Positions 16,818 through 23,909 of a stretch of 64,000 bases of DNA are shown here, one piece after another. The notes beneath the pieces were generated by a model. It did no database searches and had not been told where the DNA came from. It saw only the letters and a list, made by a program, of their open reading frames with translations. This DNA is from Cyclobacteriaceae bacterium (GTDB lineage Bacteria; Bacteroidota; Bacteroidia; Cytophagales; Cyclobacteriaceae). Numbering within the stretch: the stretch's first letter is position 1; each line of letters starts with the position of its first letter. A program made the position numbers and the translations under genes. The DNA is taken from positions 62,001-126,000 of the forward strand of contig JAGQYI010000010.1 in NCBI GenBank assembly GCA_020436165.1. Reading direction: 5' to 3'.

Positions 16818-18134
16818 CTAAATTTTCTTTAGGTCTTCAGCCCAATTAAAGCGGTCTGTTGGTGCAAACTTCCAGGGAGCGAAGTTGGTTTCTATATTTT
16901 GGAACATGGCATTCCAGGCAGCGGGTGAACCACTTTCTTCCATGGATATGTATCTTCTTAATTCAAGAATAATTGACAATGGATCGATAAGAACCGGACA
17001 GGCTTCTACGCAGGCATTGCAGGAAGTACATGCATTTATTTCTTCTTTAGAGATATAATCTCCTAACAGAGATTTTCCGTCTTCCAACCCTTTTTCTCCT
17101 TTCAGAACATCTTCCACTCTGTCACGGGTGGCCATCATGATAGCACGAGGGGATAGTTTCTTGCCTGTTTGATTAGCGGGACATTCGGCAGTACAACGAC
17201 CACATTCGGTACAGGTAAAAGAGTCCATTAAACTTTTCCATGTGAGGTCGTTTACATCCTTGGCTCCAAATCGTCCTACTTCTGCTGGAGGCGCACTGGC
17301 GTCTCCTTCTAACGGGAGGCCCAACATTAGCTTTACCTCATTTGTTACACTATCCATATTGGCCATTTCACCCATTGGATTTAGGTTGGCAAAATAGGTA
17401 TTGGGGAAAGCCATAAAGATGTGCAGGTGTTTCGAATAGGTTACGTAAACCGCAAATCCGAGAATACCGAGTATGTGGAACCACCAGAAGAATCTTTCCA
17501 GAACAATAAGGGTTGAAACCTGAGAATTTTGAAAAAGAGGAACCAGGAATGAGCTAAAGAATAATTTACCGGTATGCGTATAATGTTCAGCTCCTTTTGC
17601 CTGCAATGCCTGGTCAGAGGCATTCATTAAAAGAATGGCGCTTGTAAGTAGAATTTCGAATATTAATATAAGATTGGCATCTAAGGTTGGCCATGTTTTC
17701 ATTTCAGGCTTATGAAAACGCGGCACCCTGATAATATTTCTTCTGATCAGGAAAATCGCACAAGCTACAAAAACAGAAACAGACAAGAACTCAAAGAAGC
17801 TCAGAAGCACGGTATAAAAGCTTCCTAAAAAAGGAGCAAAGATCCTGTGCGTACCTGCAACGCCATCGATTATAAACTCAAATACTTCGATGTTGATAAC
17901 AACAAAGCCGACATAAACAAACAAGTGCAATAAGGCCGGAAGCGGATTCTTAAACATTTTCTTTTGGCCAAATGCTACCAAAAGCATGGAGCGCCAGCGT
18001 GCAGATGAATTATCTGTACGGTCTAAAGGCTTGCCTAGCTTAATGCCTTTTTTAATGAATTGTATCCTTTTAAAAAGAAGAAAGGCAGCAACGCCAAGAA
18101 CCAGGATAAAGAGAAGTTGTTGAATGATATGCAT
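16818..18134 (-). CDS. membrane-bound 4Fe-4S dicluster oxidoreductase subunit (HdrC/NarI-like)
   Basis: A 438-residue protein. The N-terminal half has about six membrane helices of nitrate-reductase-gamma type, with scattered His residues that could ligate heme b. The C-terminal half carries two 4Fe-4S sites, CTECGRCTAECP and CTSCNACVEACP. It is the membrane partner of the CCG-domain protein at 15617 and likely exchanges electrons with the quinone pool. The soluble partner enzyme is not evident. Homologous pairs are widespread in Bacteroidota and remain poorly characterised. Confidence 0.87.
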   Translation of the reverse strand: MHIIQQLLFILVLGVAAFLLFKRIQFIKKGIKLGKPLDRTDNSSARWRSMLLVAFGQKKMFKNPLPALLHLFVYVGFVVINIEVFEFIIDGVAGTHRIFAPFLGSFYTVLLSFFEFLSVSVFVACAIFLIRRNIIRVPRFHKPEMKTWPTLDANLILIFEILLTSAILLMNASDQALQAKGAEHYTHTGKLFFSSFLVPLFQNSQVSTLIVLERFFWWFHILGILGFAVYVTYSKHLHIFMAFPNTYFANLNPMGEMANMDSVTNEVKLMLGLPLEGDASAPPAEVGRFGAKDVNDLTWKSLMDSFTCTECGRCTAECPANQTGKKLSPRAIMMATRDRVEDVLKGEKGLEDGKSLLGDYISKEEINACTSCNACVEACPVLIDPLSIILELRRYISMEESGSPAAWNAMFQNIETNFAPWKFAPTDRFNWAEDLKKI

Positions 18135-18216
18135 GTTATGTATTTTTACATAAGATTTTTCTATACTTTAAAGTTGGCATCAATAGTTTTTCTATTACTT
18201 TTGTGCCTCCAATTAC

Positions 18217-18289
18217 GGTGATGTAGCTCAGCTGGTAGAGCATCGGACTGAAAATCCGTGAGTCGGTGGTTCGAGCCCACTCATCACCA
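18217..18289 (+). tRNA. tRNA-Phe (anticodon GAA)
   Basis: A 73-base cloverleaf. The seven-pair acceptor stem is GGTGATG (18217-18223) with CATCACC (18282-18288), the D arm begins GCTC, the anticodon loop is CTGAAAA with anticodon GAA, the T arm is GGTGG with loop TTCGAGC, and the discriminator is A. Positions 27 and 43 are both T, so the top pair of the anticodon stem is a mismatch. The 3' CCA is not encoded (CAC follows), so it must be added enzymatically. Confidence 0.96.
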
Positions 18290-18294
18290 CACAC

Positions 18295-18323
18295 AAAAGC
18301 CTTCCATTTTGGAGGGCTTTTTT
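18295..18323 (+). terminator. terminator of tRNA-Phe
   Basis: GCCTTCC (18299-18305) pairs with GGAGGGC (18311-18317) with one G-T wobble around ATTTT, with an A run before it and six T after. It begins five bases past the tRNA. Confidence 0.9.
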
Positions 18324-18389
18324 ATTGGTGCTTACCAGATAATCAATCCTCATTTCTGCCTTTAAGTTACACCATAAAGATAGAAATTA

Positions 18390-18423
18390 AAATAAAATAG
18401 TCTGCATGCAGACTATTTTATTT
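18390..18423 (-). terminator. perfect 34-base palindrome at the end of the histidine kinase gene
   Basis: A 17-base arm is repeated exactly as its reverse complement with no spacer, centred on TGCA/TGCA. It covers the kinase stop codon (18413-18415) and ends in an ATTTTATTT run on the minus strand, so it should end kinase transcription. Because it is fully symmetric it could also stop read-through from the tRNA side. Confidence 0.75.
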
Positions 18424-20230
18424 GAGCTTTGCTTCTTGAATTTTTTGATTGTAAAGAGGAGGCCAGATTAGGTAGTGTCAGGTGGAATGTAGTGCCTTTG
18501 TTTTCCACGGATTTAACACGAATGGTACCCCCCATTTTTTGAACGGTTTCTTTAACAATGTAAAGACCAAGCCCGGATCCTGTTGATTTTTCACTTGCTC
18601 TGTAGAACATGTCAAATACTTTAGGGAGGCTTTCTTTGCTTATACCAATGCCATTATCTTCAATCTTAACATGGAATTCTTTTGTATCTGCACTTATTTC
18701 TACCTTAACCCAGGAATGCCCGGCAGATGGATTGTGGTATTTTATGGCATTGGACATCAGATTTTTGAGCACGCTTTGCAGCCTGTTTTCGTCTGATACA
18801 ACAGGAGTAGTTATTGCATATGACGTAAACAAATCTACACCATCGGCTGTGTGCATATGTTTCAAATCTTCACGGGCCGATTCTATTTGCTGCTTAAAGT
18901 TTATAGGGTCTTTTTTTATTTTGAGCCTTGAGTTTCTGGAGTATTCTAAAATATCCTGAACAAAACCGTTTAGCTTGAATATGCTTCGCTCCATTAATTG
19001 CAAATGATGTTCAACATCATTTTCGGGAGAAAGTCGGATAAGATTCACAAGCCCAAGAACAGAGGCCAATGGTGCCTTAATATCATGCGAAACACTGTAA
19101 ACAAAACGATCAAGTTCCTGGTTTGTTTTTTCTAAAGAGGACGTTCTTTCTTTTACTTTTTCCTCAAGCAAGAAATTTGCCTCTTTCAACTCCTGGTACG
19201 CGGCACTAATTTTCTCCTCAGCTTCTTTCAGCTCCTGTGCTTGTTTTATTAGTGTTTCCTTCTGGAGCTCAATTTCTGCAGTTCTTGTTTCAATTATTCT
19301 TTCAAGTTCCTGCTTACGTTCTTTCTCTAGTAGAGCTCTTTTTTTGCGTTCCAACGTATTGATAAACACATTGGAAATAAAAACCATAGGTTTTGAAAAG
19401 TCTTCTGACCAATTGCTTTGAGAATTTGTTTTTCCTATCAGGATTAAGGCGCCATAATATCTCTTCTCAAAGATCATGGGACATACAAAGGCAGGACAAT
19501 CTTTAAGTGATTCCTCTGAATTTCCTGGTAGTATTAATCTGGGCAGGGTATTGCTGGTTTCAGAAATAATCGTTGAGATTATCCTTCTTAAATTATCAAC
19601 ATCGCAAGAATTTTCTGTAGTTTGGTTAACAGAGTGCCATTGATAATCTATGATGGAATCCGAGGTTTCTTGCAATTTTATATAAGCATGTTCAGAATTG
19701 GTAAACCTTGCAATAAGCTCAAGCGACTCTTCAATACCATTGTCAATTTCATTTGCCGGCAGGTTGATGAACTTAGAGGAAATATTGAAAAACAATTTCT
19801 CCAGGTTCATTTTATGTTCGTAGCGTTTTTGGGCCGTCTTAAACGTTGTTATATCTGTTGAAGTAATGGCAAACCCAAGAATTTCTTGTTCAAGACCCAA
19901 AAGAGGCTTGATTGTAATTTTGTGGTAAACCTGGCTACCCTTGTTATTAAAAAAAGTTTCAAAGGAGGTTAACTCCCCACTTTTTTCTATTTCCGAAAGC
20001 TTTTCCTTTAAAATTAATGTGTAGGTGCTGGGGGCTATTGCGAAAAAATTTTGTCCAACGGCTGCCAGCTTGGAAATATCAAATATCCGCTTATTGGTAA
20101 AAATGATACTTCCCTCTTTATCGATTACAAGTACGTGTTCTGAGGCTATGCTAAGTAGTGCTTTCCAAAAGTTCCAATCCTGTAAATAAGTAGTGTTATC
20201 TGTATTACTGTTCTGAAAAAAATTCTTCAT
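18413..20230 (-). CDS. PAS-GAF-type sensor histidine kinase
   Basis: A 605-residue cytoplasmic kinase without membrane helices. Order: PAS domain (about 20-135), a GAF-like domain (about 145-290), a long coiled coil (about 295-370), HisKA with the phospho-acceptor His in SVSHDIKAPLA (about 381), and HATPase_c with N box NLMSNAIKYH, G1 DNGIGIS, F box FYRASE and G2 GSGLGLYIV. It autophosphorylates in response to a soluble or ligand signal, unknown here. No response regulator is adjacent, so it is an orphan and its partner must lie elsewhere. The gene is not co-oriented with any close operon partner. Confidence 0.92.
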   Translation of the reverse strand: MKNFFQNSNTDNTTYLQDWNFWKALLSIASEHVLVIDKEGSIIFTNKRIFDISKLAAVGQNFFAIAPSTYTLILKEKLSEIEKSGELTSFETFFNNKGSQVYHKITIKPLLGLEQEILGFAITSTDITTFKTAQKRYEHKMNLEKLFFNISSKFINLPANEIDNGIEESLELIARFTNSEHAYIKLQETSDSIIDYQWHSVNQTTENSCDVDNLRRIISTIISETSNTLPRLILPGNSEESLKDCPAFVCPMIFEKRYYGALILIGKTNSQSNWSEDFSKPMVFISNVFINTLERKKRALLEKERKQELERIIETRTAEIELQKETLIKQAQELKEAEEKISAAYQELKEANFLLEEKVKERTSSLEKTNQELDRFVYSVSHDIKAPLASVLGLVNLIRLSPENDVEHHLQLMERSIFKLNGFVQDILEYSRNSRLKIKKDPINFKQQIESAREDLKHMHTADGVDLFTSYAITTPVVSDENRLQSVLKNLMSNAIKYHNPSAGHSWVKVEISADTKEFHVKIEDNGIGISKESLPKVFDMFYRASEKSTGSGLGLYIVKETVQKMGGTIRVKSVENKGTTFHLTLPNLASSLQSKNSRSKAQIK

Positions 20231-20259
20231 GCAATCGCGCCTCTCCTTGATTCGGGGTG

Positions 20260-20267
20260 CAAAGCTA
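20260..20267 (-). promoter_or_regulatory. -7 box upstream of the histidine kinase
   Basis: Minus-strand TAGCTTTG matches TAnnTTTG, 29 bases before the ATG at 20230. No clear -33 element. Confidence 0.35.
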
Positions 20268-20309
20268 TAGGATGGCTATAAATTGCCGCTCAGTATTAGT
20301 ACCTAGAAG

Positions 20310-21005
20310 CTAGATTTGAGTTAAGGCCAACTCAGTCATTTTAAGGAAATTTTGCTCCCGATCCTGATGCGAAGCAATTTCTCCGGTCACAAGACTATCG
20401 CTTACGGTAAGGATGGTCAGAGCTTCAATTTTATGCTTGGCAGCAAGCGCATACAAAGCAGCTGTTTCCATTTCAACTGCCAATATTCCATATTCTGCCC
20501 ATTTCTTAAAGTGGTCCGGGTCATCCTGGTAAAAGATATCACTGGAAAATATTGGCCCAACATGCACTTCCAATCCTTTTTGCTGTGCTTTTTGATACGT
20601 GCTAAGCAAAAGATCAAAATTAGCTGTTGGCGCAAAGTTTAGCTGGTCAAATGCCAGGTTGTTTATGTTTGAATCGGTAGATGCTGAAATTGCAATAACG
20701 ATATCACCCAATTTTAAAAAAGACTGATATGCACCACATGTACCAACACGTATGAGACGTTTGGCCCCCAGCGATGCAAGCTCATTTACATAGATAGAAA
20801 GTGATGGCATTCCCATTCCTGATCCCTGAACTGAAACACGCTTTCCTTTGTATTCTCCTGTATAGCCCAACATACCCCGCACTTCATTATAACATATTGC
20901 ATTTTCCAGGAAATTCTCTGCAATAGCTTTAGCTCGTAACGGGTCGCCTGGTAAAAGTACAGTTTCGGCTATGTCGCCTTTATTGGCTGAAATATGAATG
21001 CTCAT
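20310..21005 (-). CDS. deoD: purine-nucleoside phosphorylase, DeoD type
   Basis: Cleaves purine (deoxy)nucleosides with phosphate to base and pentose-1-phosphate in the salvage pathway. The 231-residue size and the opening [26 protein letters not shown] are typical of the hexameric DeoD type. The phosphate site GDPLRA, the active-site stretch [18 protein letters not shown], the MEMETAALY-like segment [13 protein letters not shown] and the DSL motif ([10 protein letters not shown]) are intact. It lies between unrelated genes and is probably transcribed alone. Confidence 0.95.
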   Translation of the reverse strand: MSIHISANKGDIAETVLLPGDPLRAKAIAENFLENAICYNEVRGMLGYTGEYKGKRVSVQGSGMGMPSLSIYVNELASLGAKRLIRVGTCGAYQSFLKLGDIVIAISASTDSNINNLAFDQLNFAPTANFDLLLSTYQKAQQKGLEVHVGPIFSSDIFYQDDPDHFKKWAEYGILAVEMETAALYALAAKHKIEALTILTVSDSLVTGEIASHQDREQNFLKMTELALTQI

Positions 21006-21021
21006 CTTAAAAATTTGGTGG

Positions 21022-21029
21022 CAAATTTA
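21022..21029 (-). promoter_or_regulatory. -7 box upstream of deoD
   Basis: Minus-strand TAAATTTG matches TAnnTTTG, 16 bases before the deoD ATG, so the leader would be about ten bases. The -33 region would fall inside the end of the TetR gene and shows no clear TTG. Confidence 0.35.
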
Positions 21030-21047
21030 CCTAAATGATATTCATCA

Positions 21048-21647
21048 TTAGAGGAAACCATCACAAATATTGAGTAATTCAGCGGATGATAATTCAATGC
21101 TTTTATTATGGGTGATTAAATCGTTAACAGAACTCACATGCTGACTAAGTGTAAACTCAAATACTGTTAATGGCAGAACAGTTAGCCGGTAAATTTGCTG
21201 AGATGATAATTGCTCACCGGCCCGGTTGGCTGCCCTCATAAGGTAAGTAGATTGCGGGTTATCTGCACGAATATGTAATATTCCTGTTTGATCTGCCTTA
21301 TTTCTTAAAAGAATAAGGCCATAAGAAGGAAGTGAGGTAAAAAGCTTTAGCTGAACTACCAAAGAGTTTCTGTACCAGTTTTGAAAAGAGATATTCTTTG
21401 TTGGCAATGGACAGGCTTGTTCCAATAAAAGCTGAAGTTGCTCCCTGGCGTGGTTGATAAGAAAAAGATAAAGATCCTCTTTATCCTGAAAGTACTGGTA
21501 AATACTTCCTTTAGCCATTTTCATGGTGGCCACAAGTTTACTTACAGAAGCCCCTTCGTAGGAATGCATAGCAAACTCCTGGTAGGCATAGCGTAAAAAA
21601 GTTTTCTTCTTTACCGGTTTCAATTGGTGAAATCGTTCGCTAGGCAT
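21048..21647 (-). CDS. TetR/AcrR-family transcriptional regulator
   Basis: I start at the ATG at 21647, which overlaps the channel stop as TAATG; a TTG six bases upstream is possible. The 199-residue protein has the TetR DNA-binding domain: FLRYAYQEFAMHSYEGASVSKLVATMKMAKGSIYQYFQDKEDLYLFLI, where the recognition helix follows the turn. The rest is the usual helical ligand or dimer domain. Coupling to a potassium channel gene is unusual; it may sense membrane state or a drug. Target and ligand unknown. Confidence 0.86.
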   Translation of the reverse strand: MPSERFHQLKPVKKKTFLRYAYQEFAMHSYEGASVSKLVATMKMAKGSIYQYFQDKEDLYLFLINHAREQLQLLLEQACPLPTKNISFQNWYRNSLVVQLKLFTSLPSYGLILLRNKADQTGILHIRADNPQSTYLMRAANRAGEQLSSQQIYRLTVLPLTVFEFTLSQHVSSVNDLITHNKSIELSSAELLNICDGFL

Positions 21648-22321
21648 TACCAATCAGAATCTTTTAAAAACTTACCTACAAGCATGGCCATTAAAATGGC
21701 AAGATACAGTTGCCCGGTTATGGAAACAAGAATGGCAGCAGCTTGCCCTTGGGTTGTTTGAGGTGTAATATCGCCATATCCTAAGGTTGATAAGGTAACA
21801 AAGCTGTAATACATCATATCATAACCACTGCCATACTGAAAATCATAGTTGAATGACCCGGGATAAAACAGGTTTATCAATCCAAACAACATAGCACCGG
21901 CCAAACCGAGTAATAAATAAGCTCCCACTGATGCAGCAAGTACCCTTGCATTTATTTTTTTTAGCCGGAATATGGATTGTACAACCTTTATTGCAGTTGT
22001 AGAAAACAAAACAAGCAACAGCAGCCCCCTTGCTGATTCAGCCGTTACGTTATTGCTGAATATAGGGCTTAATGTAAACCAGGTAATTATTAGAGAAACG
22101 ATCAATAACCCAATACCATAAGTTGAATATTTAGAATGATCAAACAATATGAGTACACAGGTTATGATAACAAATGAGAGCAGCAGGTAGATTAAAAACT
22201 TACCAAACCAAAACGAAATAGTGAAAGGCGGAAGCACCAAAAAAAGCAAAATAGAAATAAGCAGATAATAGTACCTGTCTTTAAAATGCCACTCAAAATA
22301 GGAATTGATTAGATGTTTCAT
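21647..22321 (-). CDS. two-pore-segment potassium channel family protein
   Basis: A 224-residue integral membrane protein. Several hydrophobic helices precede a pore loop with the K+ selectivity filter TLGYGD (in YSFVTLSTLGYGDITPQTTQGQ, about residues 173-192), followed by one final helix. No cytoplasmic RCK/TrkA-N domain is fused. It probably conducts potassium as a tetramer; gating signal unknown. Its stop overlaps the ATG of a TetR regulator. Confidence 0.88.
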   Translation of the reverse strand: MKHLINSYFEWHFKDRYYYLLISILLFLVLPPFTISFWFGKFLIYLLLSFVIITCVLILFDHSKYSTYGIGLLIVSLIITWFTLSPIFSNNVTAESARGLLLLVLFSTTAIKVVQSIFRLKKINARVLAASVGAYLLLGLAGAMLFGLINLFYPGSFNYDFQYGSGYDMMYYSFVTLSTLGYGDITPQTTQGQAAAILVSITGQLYLAILMAMLVGKFLKDSDW

Positions 22322-22454
22322 TGGTGCATACCTATGCGTTTTACATTAAGTTAACATAAGCTTTGCAAATTTCATAATTAGATAAAATATAACCACACCC
22401 TTGTTAACATCAAGTATAAACCTTTGTGGTGAAATTTTAAAACTAATTACTCAG

Positions 22455-23708
22455 ATGAAAAAAATATTTACTTTAATTGCTTTGGCTGGAATTATTTCTT
22501 TTACATCTTGTAAAACGGATGATCCAACAACTGATAATAATGTTACTGACAATGAGGTTGTTTCAGGTGCAATTACAACTAACACAACATGGACTGCTGA
22601 CAGAATATGGGAACTTGCCTCAAAAGTTGTTGTTGAGGATGGTGTAACATTGACCATAGACCCAGGAACCATTATTAAAGGAAGAACAGGAGCTGGCTCA
22701 TTGGCAACAGGCCTTATTGTTGCAAGAGGAGGTAAATTGATGGCAGAAGGTACTGCTGAAAAACCAATCATTTTTACTTCTATTTTGGATAATATTGAAG
22801 TTGGTCAAAAAATGGGTACTAACCTTACTTCAGAAGATGTTGAAAAATGGGGTGGTCTTATCATATTAGGTAAAGCTCCTATTTCTGCTGAAAATGGTGA
22901 TACAGAAGCACAAATTGAAGGTATTCCTGCAGATGATACATTTGGCGCTTATGGAGGTGATAACCCAACTGATAACTCTGGAACACTTACTTACGTGTCT
23001 GTTCGTCATGGAGGTGCTTTGATTGGTGAAGGTAACGAAATCAATGGAATCACTTTGGGTGGTGTTGGAAGCGGCACTACTATGAACCACATTGAAGTGT
23101 TTGCTACTTTAGACGATGGCATTGAGTTCTTTGGAGGCACCGTAAATCTTACAGATGTAATTATATCCTATCAGCAAGACGATGGGTTGGACATTGACCA
23201 AAATTTTTCAGGAACCATAACAAATTTCCTAGTTCAGCATGGAGGAACGAGCACAGACGAAGGTCTTGAAATTGATGGTCCTGAAAATGCAACCTACACT
23301 ACTGGATTATTTACTTTGAAAAATGGTATCGTTAGGTCATTAGGCGGTTCTGATCCTGGAACTCCCGCAGATTTAAAATCGAAAGCGCAAGGAACAATTG
23401 ATAATGTTATATTCGCTGATTATGGATCGGGTGATGACTTGATAAAAATAAGAGCATCGTACAACGATTCAGACTGCTCAGCAAAAACAGATGCGTTCAC
23501 TCACTTAACAGATGCTAATCCTACTTTAAAATTGGTTTCCAGCAAGTTTGGAGGAGTTGAAGTTTATACTGGTTCAACCGTTTGCACCGTATCTTCCGAA
23601 GACCAAGCAGCTGCTGAGGCTGCTGCGGTTTCTTCATCAAGTGCTGCCGGAGCTGATACTTCAGTTTTTGCTGACTGGACTGTAGCTTCTTTGTCAGGAT
23701 TGTTATAA
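22455..23708 (+). CDS. beta-helix-type surface lipoprotein
   Basis: I start at ATG 22455 because MKKIFTLIALAGIISFTSC is a lipoprotein signal with C19 lipidated. The 417-residue product is rich in Gly, Thr and Asp. It has solenoid-like repeats of about 22-26 residues (for example WGGLIILGKAPI, GTLTYVSVRHGGAL, TTMNHIEVFATLDDGIEFFGG, GTITNFLVQHGGTS) consistent with a right-handed beta helix of the pectate-lyase or parallel beta-helix type. A short Ala/Ser tail (AAAEAAAVSSSSAAGAD) precedes the end. It is followed by a terminator and then a TonB-dependent receptor. Substrate unknown. Confidence 0.78.
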   Translation: MKKIFTLIALAGIISFTSCKTDDPTTDNNVTDNEVVSGAITTNTTWTADRIWELASKVVVEDGVTLTIDPGTIIKGRTGAGSLATGLIVARGGKLMAEGTAEKPIIFTSILDNIEVGQKMGTNLTSEDVEKWGGLIILGKAPISAENGDTEAQIEGIPADDTFGAYGGDNPTDNSGTLTYVSVRHGGALIGEGNEINGITLGGVGSGTTMNHIEVFATLDDGIEFFGGTVNLTDVIISYQQDDGLDIDQNFSGTITNFLVQHGGTSTDEGLEIDGPENATYTTGLFTLKNGIVRSLGGSDPGTPADLKSKAQGTIDNVIFADYGSGDDLIKIRASYNDSDCSAKTDAFTHLTDANPTLKLVSSKFGGVEVYTGSTVCTVSSEDQAAAEAAAVSSSSAAGADTSVFADWTVASLSGLL

Positions 23709-23744
23709 TAATATGGGATACCAAAAGATAATTTTTGGGTGATA

Positions 23745-23775
23745 GGGGGTTGCCAATTGGCGCCCCTTTTCTTTT
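23745..23775 (+). terminator. terminator between the lipoprotein and the TonB receptor genes
   Basis: GGGG (23746-23749) pairs with CCCC (23763-23766), and GCC with GGC around AATT, with one bulged T and a T-G wobble, followed by TTTTCTTTT. Transcription of the receptor therefore probably has a separate start or relies on partial read-through. Confidence 0.7.
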
Positions 23776-23909
23776 AAATAAGCCTATTCTTTCCATAAAC
23801 AACACTCTTAACATAGGCGTAATATAGACTTAATGAATCCATAAATCCATTCTTTAGAAATACAGAAATGAGGCGAATAATTTTGCATCAGAATTTACAC
23901 CCAAAAAGA

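Noticed and set aside
18181-18412. Second tRNA or small RNA near tRNA-Phe
   Set aside because: Only one cloverleaf can be drawn; the remainder is a terminator and the kinase palindrome.
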